Positions 7,762 to 16,711 of a stretch of DNA of 64,000 nt are shown here, piece by piece. Below the pieces are notes generated by a model, which saw only the letters and a list, made by a program, of their open reading frames with translations, ran no database searches and was not told the origin of the DNA. The DNA lies in contig NZ_CP107853.1 in NCBI RefSeq assembly GCF_036013525.1, forward strand, positions 12,586,001 through 12,650,000. Reading direction: 5' to 3'. Both the position numbers and the translations under genes were made by a program. Numbering within the stretch: position 1 is the first letter of the stretch; each line of letters begins with the position of its first letter. The DNA is from Nonomuraea sp. NBC_00507. Its GTDB lineage: Bacteria > Actinomycetota > Actinomycetes > Streptosporangiales > Streptosporangiaceae.

Positions 7762-8718
7762 TCACTTTCTGACGGTGGAACGGAAACGGTCGCGATAGTC
7801 GGATGGCGCGACCCCCAGGTGCCGGTGGAAGGTCTTGCGCAGCGTCTCGGCGGTGCCGAAACCGCACCGGCGGGCGACGGCCTCGACGGGGTCGTCGCCG
7901 GCGACCAGCGCGCGCTGCGCCGCCTCCATCCGTACGCGCTCGACGTAGGCGCCGGGCGGCACGCCCAGTTCGGCGGTGAAGCGGCGCTGCAGGTGACGCG
8001 GGCTCAGCCCGGCCTGCGCCGCCAGGTCGGCGATGCCGTGCCGGCCGCCTGGATCGGCGTGGACGGCGGCCACCGCCGCGCGGATGGGGTCGCTGGACGG
8101 CTGCGCCGACCACAACGCCACGCTGAACTGGGATTGGTCCCCGGGCCTGCGGAGGAACAACACCATGTAGCGGGCCACCCGCAGCGCGACGTCCTGGCCC
8201 AGGTCGTCCTCCACCAGGGCGAGTGCCAGATCCATGCCGGCGGTCACCCCGGCCGACGACCACACGTTCCCGTCCCTGATGAAGATCGGGTCGGTGTCGA
8301 CCCGCACGCCGGGATGCTCCTCGGCGAGCTGGCGCGCGCGAGCCCAGTGGGTCGTGACCCGCCGCCCGCCGACCAGACCTGCGGCGGCCAGCAGGAACAC
8401 GCCACTGCACACCGAGGTGACGCGGCGGGCCCCGGCGGCGGCCGCCCTGATCCAGGCGATCAGCATGGGATCGTGCCGGGCCTGATCGACTCCGGTCCCG
8501 CCGGCCACCACGAGGGTGTCGACGCCCGTGGGGTCGAGATCCGTGACGCCATGTTCTGCGTGCACCGGGAGGCCGCTCCAGGCCCGCACCGGGCCCGGGC
8601 GGGGGGCCACGATCTGGCAGAGGTAGCCGCCCGCGTGCTGGAACACCTCGAGCGGGCCCACTAGGTCGAGGGACTGGAACCCGTCGAAGATCACGAAGAC
8701 GATGCGGCGCTGTTGCAC
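7762..8718 (-). CDS. GlxA-family transcriptional regulator (DJ-1 domain plus AraC HTH)
   Basis: 318 residues from GTG 8718, chosen because the fold begins at once (RRIVFVIFDGFQSLDLVGPLEVF) and GAGGG lies about 7 bases upstream; ATG 8754 is the longer alternative. The N-terminal 190 residues are a DJ-1/PfpI sensor-like domain with the elbow SVCSGVFLLAAAG. The C-terminal 100 residues hold two AraC helix-turn-helix units (GIADLAAQAGLSPRHLQRRF and DPVEAVARRCGFGTAETLRKTF). It probably activates the DJ-1 gene just downstream. The DJ-1 halves of the two genes are similar, suggesting a shared ligand. Confidence 0.9.
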   Translation of the reverse strand: MQQRRIVFVIFDGFQSLDLVGPLEVFQHAGGYLCQIVAPRPGPVRAWSGLPVHAEHGVTDLDPTGVDTLVVAGGTGVDQARHDPMLIAWIRAAAAGARRVTSVCSGVFLLAAAGLVGGRRVTTHWARARQLAEEHPGVRVDTDPIFIRDGNVWSSAGVTAGMDLALALVEDDLGQDVALRVARYMVLFLRRPGDQSQFSVALWSAQPSSDPIRAAVAAVHADPGGRHGIADLAAQAGLSPRHLQRRFTAELGVPPGAYVERVRMEAAQRALVAGDDPVEAVARRCGFGTAETLRKTFHRHLGVAPSDYRDRFRSTVRK

Positions 8719-8811
8719 ACCTCCACCCTCCGGCCGCCCGAGCGATGGCGTCAACGACCACTAGCCCACGGATCGTGCCATCGGAAGCGTGGGAGTGCAG
8801 GCCGGCGTGGG

Positions 8812-9129
8812 TCACCCTCTGGGAGGACATGGCGGCGCCGCATCCCGTCCGACGGTGATGGTGAACGTCGTACCCATTGCCCGGGCCAGCCGATCCAGCA
8901 TGGCAAGCGTCGGCACACCACCACCGCCCTCGATCCGGGACAGAGCGGGCCGGCTGATCTGCGCACGCTGCGCCACCTCAGCCTGAGTCAGGCCCAACTC
9001 GATCCGCCGCGCCCGCACCATGTCGCCCAGCCGCAGATCCAGCCCCGCCTGCGCATACTCGGGATGTTGGACCACGTCTTCGCACAGCCGAGCTGCCCTA
9101 ATCGACTTCCACCTGTTGTGTGCCGACAT
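8812..9129 (-). CDS. XRE-family DNA-binding protein (HigA-like)
   Basis: 105 residues, with GAGAGG before ATG 9129. The helix-turn-helix lies in residues 37-92 (RRIELGLTQAEVAQRAQISR, ALSRIEGGGGVPTLAMLDRLARAMG). Its length and layout suit an antitoxin or small regulator. The start overlaps a stop codon by one base (TGATG), as in coupled toxin-antitoxin pairs, but the frame ending there shows no toxin-like sequence. It may be a solitary antitoxin whose toxin has been lost. Confidence 0.8.
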   Translation of the reverse strand: MSAHNRWKSIRAARLCEDVVQHPEYAQAGLDLRLGDMVRARRIELGLTQAEVAQRAQISRPALSRIEGGGGVPTLAMLDRLARAMGTTFTITVGRDAAPPCPPRG

Positions 9130-9291
9130 CAGCCGTTCCTCTCGAACATGTGGGTCGCGCGGTGGAGGTGGGCCTCTTCACAGATGCGCTGCTGATCCGC
9201 CCCGCCAACAGGACGATCGAGCGTGACGCCGAGCCTGCCCGGACAACGCGCCTGCGCTACAAAAAGGGCCGGTGATGACGTTCGCGCCCGG

Positions 9292-9322
9292 TTGACTTGG
9301 AGCGCGCTCTAACCCCTAGCGT
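9292..9322 (+). promoter_or_regulatory. MerR-type promoter of the aldo/keto reductase operon
   Basis: A -35 box TTGACT (9292-9297) and -10 box TAGCGT (9317-9322) are separated by 19 bases. The spacer holds the palindrome GAGCGCGCTC (9300-9309) within TTGGAGCGCGCTCTAA. The over-long spacer with a central dyad is the hallmark of MerR-family promoters, where the activator untwists the DNA. No MerR gene is adjacent. Confidence 0.8.
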
Positions 9323-9357
9323 CTGGGCGGACGGTTCCGAGACCAGGAGGCAGCAGC

Positions 9358-10344
9358 ATGACCGACGTCCCCATCCGGCACCTAGGCGAACTGGCGGTCT
9401 CCGCGCAGGGCCTGGGGTGTATGGGCATGAGCCACGCCTACGGCGCCGCCGACGACGCGCAGTCGATCGCCACGCTGCGCCACGCCCTCGACCTCGGCGT
9501 GAACTTTCTGGACACCTCCGACTTCTACGGCGCCGGGCACAACGAGCAACTGATCGGACGGGCCATCGCTGGGCGCCGCGACGAGGTGGTGCTGGCCACG
9601 AAGTTCGGGTTCGCCAACCGCCTGGGTGAGCCCACCCGGATCCGCGGCGACGCCGCCTACGTGCGGCAGGCGTGCGAGGCGTCGCTGCGCCGGCTCGGGG
9701 TCGACCACATCGACCTCTACTACCAGCACCGGGTCGATCCGCAGGTCCCGATCGAGGAGACCGTCGGCGCCATGGCCGAGCTGGTGCGGGCCGGGAAGGT
9801 GCGCCACCTCGGGCTGTCCGAGGCCGGGGCGCGAACCATCCGGCGGGCGCACGCGGTGCACCCGATCGCCGCGCTGCAGAGCGAGTGGTCGCTGTGGACC
9901 CGCGACCTGGAGGCGGAGATCGCCCCGGTCTGTCGCGATCTTGGCATCGGCCTGGTCCCATTCTCCCCGCTCGGGCGCGGCTTCCTGACCGGCCGGTACA
10001 GCTCGGTCGAGGGGCTGGCGGAGACCGACGTGCGGCGCAGCCAGCCGCGTTTCGCCGACGGCAACCTCGAACGGAACCTGGCGATCGTCGCGAAGTTGAA
10101 CGAGCTGGCCGCGGCGAAGGGCGTCACCGCGGGCCAGCTCGCCCTGGCCTGGGTCCAGCACCGGGGCGAGGACGTGGTGCCGATCCCCGGCACCCGGCGG
10201 CAGCGGTACCTGGAGGAGAACCTCGCGGCCCTGGACGTTGAGCTGTCCACCGAAGACCTCGCCGCCATCGAGGCCGCCGCCCCGCCCGAGCAGGTCGCGG
10301 GCACCCGCTACGACGCGACCAGCCTCACCTTCGTCAACGGCTGA
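9358..10344 (+). CDS. Aldo/keto reductase
   Basis: 328 residues. The catalytic tetrad is Asp52, Tyr57, Lys82 and His124 ([21 protein letters not shown]). The C-terminal [17 protein letters not shown] is the NADPH-binding end of the fold. It reduces aldehydes or ketones with NADPH in the cytoplasm. AGGAGG lies 9 bases before the start. The MerR-type promoter upstream suggests induction by an electrophile or oxidant. An MFS transporter follows after 38 bases, probably in the same transcript, so the substrate may be imported or the product exported by it. Confidence 0.92.
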   Translation: MTDVPIRHLGELAVSAQGLGCMGMSHAYGAADDAQSIATLRHALDLGVNFLDTSDFYGAGHNEQLIGRAIAGRRDEVVLATKFGFANRLGEPTRIRGDAAYVRQACEASLRRLGVDHIDLYYQHRVDPQVPIEETVGAMAELVRAGKVRHLGLSEAGARTIRRAHAVHPIAALQSEWSLWTRDLEAEIAPVCRDLGIGLVPFSPLGRGFLTGRYSSVEGLAETDVRRSQPRFADGNLERNLAIVAKLNELAAAKGVTAGQLALAWVQHRGEDVVPIPGTRRQRYLEENLAALDVELSTEDLAAIEAAAPPEQVAGTRYDATSLTFVNG

Positions 10345-10382
10345 GCCGGCCGCGGCGCTCGGCGCCCTGAGAGGAGCCCATC

Positions 10383-11747
10383 ATGGTGAGCGAGCATGTT
10401 CTGCCGCAGCGCGAGCCGATCATCGCGCCCGTCGCCGCGCCGATCACCGCGACCAAACCTCGTCCCGTGCCGGCCTGGAGCATGACGGTGATGCTGCTCG
10501 GCGTCATGCTCATCTCTTATCTGGACAAGGCGATCCTCGGGCTCGTCGCCCAGCCGGCCATGGCCGATCTCGGGCTCTCGGCAGCCGAGTTCGGCGCCAT
10601 CAGCAGCGCCGCGGGCCTGCTCGCTCCGCTCTCAGCACTCCTGTACGCCCTGGTAGCCGACCGGCTGCCCGTCAAAGTCACCCTCTTCACGGTCGTCGTC
10701 ATCTGGTCGCTGCTCCAGTTGCCGATCGTCTTCGCCGCCTCCGGCACGCTGCTCCTGGCGACGAGGTTCATGCTCGGCGCGGCCGAGGGCCCTGCGGCAC
10801 CGGCGGCGTACGCCACCGCCTACACCTGGTGGCCTAACGAGCGGCGCGGCTTGCCCACGGCAGTGCTCACGACTGGAGCTTCCTTCGGCAAACTACTCTT
10901 CGCCCCGCCTCTGGCCTTCGTCATCGCCGCATTCAGCTGGGAGGCCGGATTCCTCGCCGTCGCCCTCCTGGGCTTCGCCTGGGGCGTGGGCTGGCTGTTG
11001 ATCGGGCGAGAGGGGCCACATGGCCAGGCGGAGGCCGCCGAGACCGTCGCGGAAACCGGATCGCGTGCGCCGCTTCGCTCCATCCTGCTGACTGGCACGT
11101 TCGCCGGTTTCGTGGCCGCGTACACCTCGGTGGCGATGCTCGCGATCGTCGTCCTCACCTGGCTGCCGTCCTACTTCCAGGTCAGCCTGGGCTTCTCTGC
11201 GCTGGCCGCGGGCTCGCTGTTCGGCGTGCCGAGTATCACCGCCATGGTGTTCCTGTACGCGTACGGCGCATGGAGCGACCGGATGCTCAGGAGGGGGATG
11301 TCGGCCCGCCGCGCCCGCGGGCTGTGGGGCGGTGTGCTGCTCGCGCTGGGCGGCGCCTTTCTCGCCGCCCTGCCGCTCGTCTCCGGGCCGGTGGTGCCGT
11401 TCGCCCTGCTGATGCTGGGCTATGGACTGGCCATCAGCGTCAGCGCCGTGCTCAACCCGGCTCTCGTGCTGATAGCGCCACCGGGACAGCAAAGGAGCGT
11501 GCTGTCGGCCGGACTGGCCGTGGCCGGTCTCCTCGCTGCCACCGGGCCATTGATCACGGGTCACGTCCTCGACACGGCGCGAGCGGCGGGCACGCTTGCC
11601 GAGGGCTACGCCACCGTGTTCATGCTGGCCGGTGGTGTCGCCATCGTGGGAGGAGCGCTGTTCGCCTTGCTGGTCGACCCCGAACGCGACGCGGCGAAGG
11701 TTGAGGCGGCAGCCAGGCTTGCCCAGTCGACTCGGCAAAGCGCGTAG
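10383..11747 (+). CDS. MFS transporter (anion:cation symporter-like)
   Basis: 454 residues with about 12 predicted membrane helices, two sets of six around a polar loop at residues 205-235. ISYLDKAILGLVAQPAMADLGLS in helix 1, TRFMLGAAEGPAAPAAY in helix 4 and WWPNERRG are typical of the ACS family that moves organic acids. It lies 38 bases after the aldo/keto reductase and probably shares its MerR-type promoter. A perfect 32-base palindrome follows 40 bases after the stop. Confidence 0.85.
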   Translation: MVSEHVLPQREPIIAPVAAPITATKPRPVPAWSMTVMLLGVMLISYLDKAILGLVAQPAMADLGLSAAEFGAISSAAGLLAPLSALLYALVADRLPVKVTLFTVVVIWSLLQLPIVFAASGTLLLATRFMLGAAEGPAAPAAYATAYTWWPNERRGLPTAVLTTGASFGKLLFAPPLAFVIAAFSWEAGFLAVALLGFAWGVGWLLIGREGPHGQAEAAETVAETGSRAPLRSILLTGTFAGFVAAYTSVAMLAIVVLTWLPSYFQVSLGFSALAAGSLFGVPSITAMVFLYAYGAWSDRMLRRGMSARRARGLWGGVLLALGGAFLAALPLVSGPVVPFALLMLGYGLAISVSAVLNPALVLIAPPGQQRSVLSAGLAVAGLLAATGPLITGHVLDTARAAGTLAEGYATVFMLAGGVAIVGGALFALLVDPERDAAKVEAAARLAQSTRQSA

Positions 11748-11786
11748 GCGGCAGAACGGCCGTGCCGGGCGATCGCCGAGGCTGCT

Positions 11787-11818
11787 GAGGCGCCCCCGCA
11801 CGCGTGCGGGGGCGCCTC
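11787..11818. terminator. Bidirectional terminator, perfect 32-base palindrome
   Basis: The whole 32 bases read the same on both strands, with the axis at 11802/11803 and a GC-rich stem of up to 15 pairs. It lies between the convergent MFS and GH74 genes and can end both transcripts. Confidence 0.85.
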
Positions 11819-11827
11819 TCCCGGTCG

Positions 11828-14497
11828 TTACACCGGTGCGCAGGCGACGGTGGGCGAGGTGGCGGCGCCGCTGGCGGTGAAGCCGAACGACGTGGACGCG
11901 TTCGCCGCCAGGTTGCCGTTGTAGCTCGCGTTGGTCACGCTCACGTTGGCGCCCGTCTGGGTCGGGGTGCCGTTCCACAGTTGGGTGATCTTCTGGTCAC
12001 CCGGCCAGGTCCAGGTGACCTTCCAGCCGGTGATCGCCGAGGAGCCGGTGTTCTGGACCGACACCTCCGCCTGGAAACCGCCCTGCCACTGGTTGCCGGG
12101 CTTGTAGGTGGCGGTGCAGCCTGTGCCCGTCGTCGGGGTCACGGTCGGAGTGACGGTGGGGGTGACCGTGGGCGACACCGTGACGGTGGGGGTGACGGTC
12201 GGGGTGACCGTGACCGGCGGGCCGGTGCGGTCGCCGTAGATGATGCCGCGGCCGTTGGTGCCCAGGTAGACGCGGCCGTACACGCGCGGGTCGCCGGTGA
12301 GCGCCTCGCCCATGTTGCCCCACTGGTGCTTGTCGTCGTTGATGCGCACCCAGCTCCCGCCGGCGTCGTCCGAGCGGTACAGGCCGGTGACGCCGTCGAT
12401 CGTGGCCACCGTGAAGATCGCCATGTAGTTCCCGCCGGGCGCGGCCTTGCCGAAGCCGACGTTCACGGACTTGGTGATCCCGGACACCTTCGTGAAGGAG
12501 GCGCCGCTGTTGGTGGAGTGCCACAGGCCGCCGTCGCCGGCCAGCCAGAGGTCGCCCTCGATGCCGGGCACGGCCTTGAACTTGCCGCTGGTGGGCAGGC
12601 CGGTGGCGGCGGTGGCGGTGAAGGTGGCGCCGCCGTTGGTGCTGACGTACAGGCGTCCGCCGCTGAGGCCGTAGAACTTCATCGGGTTGACCCGGTCCGA
12701 CTCCACGACGGCGTCGGTGGGCAGGCCCGACGCCTGCTGCCATGAGTTGCCGTAGCCGACCGAGTAGACGGGGGTCACCCCGCGAGGCGCCCACACGAAG
12801 CGGGAGCCGTCGGCGGCGGAGGCCACCGTGCCACCCTCGTTGACGCCACCCGGCTCCGAGCCCTGGAACCAGTTCGCGCCGCCGTCGGTGGAGAAGGCCA
12901 CGTGGCTGTCGTTCGGGCGGTCGGCGTCGGTGAAGTTGCCGGCCCGCACCATGATGGACGGCGACTTCTCGGCGTAGTCGAGGCTGGTGGTGGAGGTGAA
13001 GTTCGGCTGGGTGAACAGCATCGGCGGTACGGCGTCCAGGTTCGTGTGGCGGAAGCCGCCGATGTCACCGAGGCCGCTGACCAGGGGTGCGCCGCTGGGC
13101 GGGCTGATCAGGTCGAGGACGGCCGTCTCCTCCAGGCCCTTCGCCATGGGCTTGATGGTGAACTGGCCGCCTGACACGTCCCATTGCGTGAGGTTCTCGG
13201 TGCCGTAGATCGTGGCGCCGGTGCCGTACATCATCCTGTTGGAGTCGAACGGGTCGATCTCCAGCGACTCGGTCATCCAGCCGAGCTTCGGCGTGACCTC
13301 GGGCGGCTGCGGGTTCGTGCCGAACGTCAGCCACGGGTTCTCCGTGATGTCCATCTTGTAGCGGAAGCTGCGGTTCGGGTACGAGGTCCAGTCCCACACG
13401 CGGGTCCACGTGGCGCCGGAGTCGGTGGAGCGGAAGAAGATCACGTCAGGCCACCACGAGATCTGCGTGGCCACCATGATCGTGCCCGGGTTCTGCCTGT
13501 CGATGGTCAGGCCGCTGTAGCCGAAGTAGTCGTCGCTGCTGGAGGACGGGACGGGGCTGATCTGGGTCCAGGTGCCGGTCGCGGTGGCGTAGCGCCAGAC
13601 GTCGCCCTTGGCGCCGTCGTACGGGCCGCCGGTGTCGCTCGTGGCGATGTAGAGGTAGCCGTTCTCGGTGTCGAGCACCCCCTTGTGCGCCAGGTAGCCG
13701 GTGGGCTGCCCGGCCAGCCGCGACCAGGTGGCACCCCCGTCCGTGGTGCGGTAGACGGTGTTCTCCTTGTCGGCGACGCCGACATAGATGGTCTTGGTGG
13801 GTGAGCCCTGAGTGGACGAGCGCGGGTCGTAGGTCACCCAGACCACGCCCGGCTTGTGGCTCAGGTAGCCGTTGGGGTCGTTCGGGTCCTGGGCGTAGTT
13901 GCCGGGGTTGGGGAAGCTCGCCACCTTGGCCCAGGTCGCGCCGTAGTCGGTGCTGCGCCACAGGCCGTTGCCGTTGGGGGCGCCGAAGTAGAGCACCCGG
14001 TTGTCGTTCGGGTCGACGGACAGCGCCTCGCCCATGCCGCGGCCGGGCATGTTGCCGCCAAGCTTGAAGGGCAGCGCCGTGGCCTGCCAGGTGTCGCCCT
14101 TGTCGGTGGAGCGCAGGATCGCGCCGTTGTTCGGGTCCCAGCTGTTGGTGTACATGCCGACGGCGGCGTACACGCGGTTGGTCTGCACGGGGTCGGTGGC
14201 GAGGCTGATCACGCCGTTGTAGCCCCACTTGTCCCAGCCAACCCAGTCGAGCAAGGGGGTCCAGGACTTGGTGGACTGGTTCCAGCGGTAGGCCCCGCCG
14301 ATGTCGGTGCGGGCGTAGATGAGGTTTCGCTCCGTCGGGTTGAAGATGATCCCCGGTACGAAGCCGCCACCGTCGATCCTGACGTTCTTGTACGCGTACG
14401 GATCCGAGGTGACGGCCGAGACCGGCGACATCCTCACGACAGCCGCCACCAGCAGGACGGCGGCGGTCGTCAGCATGACGAATAATCTTCTTCGCAT
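11828..14497 (-). CDS. Secreted GH74 xyloglucanase with C-terminal CBM2
   Basis: 889 residues. ATG 14497 was chosen because AAAGGGAG and then a signal peptide follow (MRRRLFVMLTTAAVLLVAAV, cleavage near PVSA). Residues 35-760 are the twin seven-bladed propellers of GH74, rich in BNR-type S-x-D-x-G-x-T-W boxes. The two DIGG motifs carry the proposed catalytic acids, Asp65 (RTDIGGAYRW) and Asp478 (GLGDIGGFRH), 413 apart as in known members. A Thr-Pro-Thr-Val linker joins a CBM2 cellulose-binding module (C-terminal 100 residues, two Cys). It cuts the xyloglucan backbone outside the cell and feeds the GH31/ABC/GH3 system downstream. Confidence 0.93.
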   Translation of the reverse strand: MRRRLFVMLTTAAVLLVAAVVRMSPVSAVTSDPYAYKNVRIDGGGFVPGIIFNPTERNLIYARTDIGGAYRWNQSTKSWTPLLDWVGWDKWGYNGVISLATDPVQTNRVYAAVGMYTNSWDPNNGAILRSTDKGDTWQATALPFKLGGNMPGRGMGEALSVDPNDNRVLYFGAPNGNGLWRSTDYGATWAKVASFPNPGNYAQDPNDPNGYLSHKPGVVWVTYDPRSSTQGSPTKTIYVGVADKENTVYRTTDGGATWSRLAGQPTGYLAHKGVLDTENGYLYIATSDTGGPYDGAKGDVWRYATATGTWTQISPVPSSSSDDYFGYSGLTIDRQNPGTIMVATQISWWPDVIFFRSTDSGATWTRVWDWTSYPNRSFRYKMDITENPWLTFGTNPQPPEVTPKLGWMTESLEIDPFDSNRMMYGTGATIYGTENLTQWDVSGGQFTIKPMAKGLEETAVLDLISPPSGAPLVSGLGDIGGFRHTNLDAVPPMLFTQPNFTSTTSLDYAEKSPSIMVRAGNFTDADRPNDSHVAFSTDGGANWFQGSEPGGVNEGGTVASAADGSRFVWAPRGVTPVYSVGYGNSWQQASGLPTDAVVESDRVNPMKFYGLSGGRLYVSTNGGATFTATAATGLPTSGKFKAVPGIEGDLWLAGDGGLWHSTNSGASFTKVSGITKSVNVGFGKAAPGGNYMAIFTVATIDGVTGLYRSDDAGGSWVRINDDKHQWGNMGEALTGDPRVYGRVYLGTNGRGIIYGDRTGPPVTVTPTVTPTVTVSPTVTPTVTPTVTPTTGTGCTATYKPGNQWQGGFQAEVSVQNTGSSAITGWKVTWTWPGDQKITQLWNGTPTQTGANVSVTNASYNGNLAANASTSFGFTASGAATSPTVACAPV

Positions 14498-14685
14498 GCG
14501 CGGCTCTCCCTTTCCAGGCACGCCGACAGGCGCCCCAAAGGCGTCAGATGACCGCCATGCACGATCAGATTGCAGGACCCTGACCGTCACCGCGCCTTCG
14601 CGCATGAGCTCATCAAAAAGGCTCACACATGGGTGAGGCGAAGGTCAATAGTTTGGATAGACAACGAATTAAGGGGTGAAGGCAA

Positions 14686-15450
14686 GTGTTTCCCGAGTTT
14701 CGGGTCGACGGAAAGGTCGCGCTGGTCACAGGTGCGGCACGGGGCCTCGGGCGGGCCATCTCGCTGGCGCTGGCCCATGCCGGGGCAGACGTCGCCATCG
14801 GTCTGCGGGACGCCGGCGACGACGGCGGGCTGGCCGGCGAGATCACCGGCATGGGGCGCGCAACGCTGCCTCTCCAGATGGACATGACCGCCCCGGAGCA
14901 GATCGCCCAGGCGGTGCAGGACGTCGTGGACCGGTTCGGCAGGGTCGACATCCTGGTCAACAACGCCGGCATCGCCCCGGGCAACCCGGCGGAGGACGTC
15001 ACCGAGGAGGACTTCGACCGCACGCTCGCGGTCAACCTCAAGGGCACCTTCCTGGCCACCCAGGCGGCGGGCCGGGTCATGATCCGGCAGCGGCACGGCA
15101 GGATCGTCAACGTCGGCTCTCAGGCCGGAGAGGTCGCCCTGCCCGGCGAATCCATCTATTGCATGACGAAGGCGGCGATCGCCCACCTCACCCGCTGCCT
15201 CGCGGTCGAGTGGGGGCCGCACGGGATCACGGTCAACAACGTCGCGCCGACGTTCATCCGTACGCCGGGCACCGCCGAGGCGCTGTCCGACCCGGCGTTC
15301 GAGGCGGACGTGATCGAGCGGATCGCGGCGCTGCACCGCATCGGCGAACCCATGGACGTGGCCGGGGCCGTGCTCTACCTGGTCTCCCCCGCCGCGTCCC
15401 TCGTGACCGGGCACACGTTGGTCGTGGACGGAGGGTGGACGGTTCGGTGA
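14686..15450 (+). CDS. SDR-family oxidoreductase (FabG-like)
   Basis: 254 residues from GTG 14686 (GAAGG and AAGGGG upstream). It has the Rossmann motif TGAARGLGRA, NNAG at about residue 89, and a catalytic Ser/Tyr/Lys set in GSQAGEVALPGESIYCMTKAA. The C-terminal GHTLVVDGGW is typical of classical SDRs. It is an NAD(P)-dependent dehydrogenase or reductase, and the neighbours suggest a sugar or sugar-acid substrate. It overlaps the GH16-like gene by 4 bases (GTGA) and is divergent from GH74, so both may share a control region. Confidence 0.9.
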   Translation: MFPEFRVDGKVALVTGAARGLGRAISLALAHAGADVAIGLRDAGDDGGLAGEITGMGRATLPLQMDMTAPEQIAQAVQDVVDRFGRVDILVNNAGIAPGNPAEDVTEEDFDRTLAVNLKGTFLATQAAGRVMIRQRHGRIVNVGSQAGEVALPGESIYCMTKAAIAHLTRCLAVEWGPHGITVNNVAPTFIRTPGTAEALSDPAFEADVIERIAALHRIGEPMDVAGAVLYLVSPAASLVTGHTLVVDGGWTVR

Positions 15451-16196
15451 GCGACTTCGAGGACACCTTCGAGGGCGACCGCCTCGACGAGACGAAGTGG
15501 ATCCCCTACTACCTGCCGCAGTGGACCACCCGCGCCGCCGCGGCGGCCCGCTACCGGCTCGGGGACGGCCATCTGACCCTGCTGATCGAGGAGGACCAGC
15601 CGCCGTGGTCCCCCGAACGGGAGGGCGACCTACGGGTGTCCTCTCTCCAGACAGGTCTCTTCTCAGGTCCCGTCGGCAGCCGGGTCGGACAGCACGGCCG
15701 CGGCGCGGTGGTCCGCGAGGAACACCCCGAGGTCAGGCTCTACACCGCCCAGTACGGCCGGATCGAGATGCGCGCGAAGGCGATCGACGACCCGAACTGC
15801 ATGGTGGCGCTGTGGTTGATCGGCTTCGAGGACGTGCCCGAGCGCTCCGCCGAGATCTGCGTCGCGGAGATCTTCGGCCGCGACGTCACGCCGAACGGGG
15901 CGCGGATCGGCATGGGCGTGCACCCCTTCGGCGATCCGGCGATCACCGACGACTTCACGGTCGAGACGCTGCCCATCGACGCCCGCGAGTTCCACGTGTA
16001 CGCCGCCGACTGGACGCTCGGCCACGTCTCCTTCTCCGTGGACGGGCGACACATCAGGACGGTGAACCAGTCGCCGGCGTACCCGATGCAGCTCATGCTC
16101 AACATCTACGAGTTCCAGCCGGGCGGCTCCTACCCGAAGGAGTTCACGGTCGACCGGGTACGCGTCCGGGCGGCCCACAACGCGATCCCGATGTAG
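15447..16196 (+). CDS. GH16-like (concanavalin A-fold) protein with altered catalytic motif
   Basis: 249 residues, GTG start inside the SDR stop. DFEDTFEGDRLDETKWIPYY at the N-terminus and FHVYAADWTLGHVSFSVDG with QLMLNIYEF near the C-terminus are GH16/laminarinase-type. The active-site strand reads SAEICVAEIFG, aligning with E-x-D-x-x-E but with Cys in place of the central Asp. No signal peptide is seen, so it appears cytoplasmic, odd for a polysaccharide hydrolase. It may act on oligosaccharides or bind rather than cut. Its tail overlaps the convergent DoxX gene by 67 bases. Confidence 0.75.
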   Translation: MSDFEDTFEGDRLDETKWIPYYLPQWTTRAAAAARYRLGDGHLTLLIEEDQPPWSPEREGDLRVSSLQTGLFSGPVGSRVGQHGRGAVVREEHPEVRLYTAQYGRIEMRAKAIDDPNCMVALWLIGFEDVPERSAEICVAEIFGRDVTPNGARIGMGVHPFGDPAITDDFTVETLPIDAREFHVYAADWTLGHVSFSVDGRHIRTVNQSPAYPMQLMLNIYEFQPGGSYPKEFTVDRVRVRAAHNAIPM

Positions 16197-16609
16197 AGCA
16201 CCTGCTCCGGGACGCGCTGCCACAGCGGGGTCACGTCCAGCCCGGCGAGCGCGGCGTACACGTTCGCCGGGAGCAGGACCACGAAGAGCAGCGCCAGGCA
16301 AATCCCGGCGGCCCTGCGGGTCCCTTCGAGCACGAGCCCCACGGCGCCGGCCAACTCCAGCACGCCCGTCAGGTACACCATCAAGGCGGGGAACGGCACG
16401 AACGGCGGCACCATGGCTGCCAGGTCGGCGTGGTTGGGCATGAAGGTCACGCCCGCCGGGACGAAATGCGCGCTGGCCGTCATGACGAGCATGACGGCCA
16501 GCCCGTGGGCGGCGCTGACCCGCCAGGTGGCGAAGCGGGCCACGCCCAGCGCGCCGAGAAGCCGGAACACCAGCGTGGCGACCAACAGAACGATCAGGAT
16601 CATCGACAT
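16130..16609 (-). CDS. DoxX-family membrane protein
   Basis: 159 residues with four membrane helices; SAHFVPAGVTFMPNHADLAAM and LELAGAVGLVLEGTRRAAGICLALLFVVLLPANVYAAL are DoxX-like. Members are small quinone- or thiol-related inner-membrane proteins, often induced by stress; the exact reaction is unknown. A large palindrome 7 bases upstream suggests tight repression. The C-terminal tail (RTRTRSTVNSFG) is read through the end of the opposing gene and may be a recent extension. Confidence 0.82.
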   Translation of the reverse strand: MSMILIVLLVATLVFRLLGALGVARFATWRVSAAHGLAVMLVMTASAHFVPAGVTFMPNHADLAAMVPPFVPFPALMVYLTGVLELAGAVGLVLEGTRRAAGICLALLFVVLLPANVYAALAGLDVTPLWQRVPEQVLYIGIALWAARTRTRSTVNSFG

Positions 16610-16615
16610 CTCCTT

Positions 16616-16656
16616 GGATAGTGGAACTATCTAGATATTAGATAACTCCACTATCC
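16616..16656. promoter_or_regulatory. Nested palindromic operator of the DoxX gene
   Basis: Outer arms GGATAGTGGA (16616-16625) and TCCACTATCC (16647-16656) and inner arms TATCTA (16628-16633) and TAGATA (16639-16644) share one axis at 16636. Probably a MarR-, PadR- or HxlR-type site. No regulator gene adjoins it. Confidence 0.75.
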
Positions 16657-16668
16657 AAAGGCAAGAGG

Positions 16669-16710
16669 GTTTCGTGGCGGCCACGACCATGCTCATGGCC
16701 GCCACGAAAC
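16669..16710 (-). terminator. Terminator after the GH3 gene
   Basis: A perfect 15-bp stem (GTTTCGTGGCGGCCA and its complement) with a 12-base loop starts one base after the GH3 stop. It closes the leftward GH31-ABC-GH3 transcript and also shields the DoxX operator. Confidence 0.8.
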
Positions 16711-16711
16711 G

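Noticed and set aside
9130..9350. Toxin gene upstream of the XRE protein (TGATG overlap)
   Set aside because: The frame that ends in the overlap has no plausible start or toxin-like motif and mixes Cys, His and Gly without pattern; at most a lost toxin.
12000..14500. Long open frames on the plus strand opposite GH74, and similar long shadows opposite GH3, ABC and GH31 genes
   Set aside because: They are rich in Arg, Ala, Pro and Gly, lack ribosome sites and domain motifs, and are explained by GC-biased third positions of the real genes.
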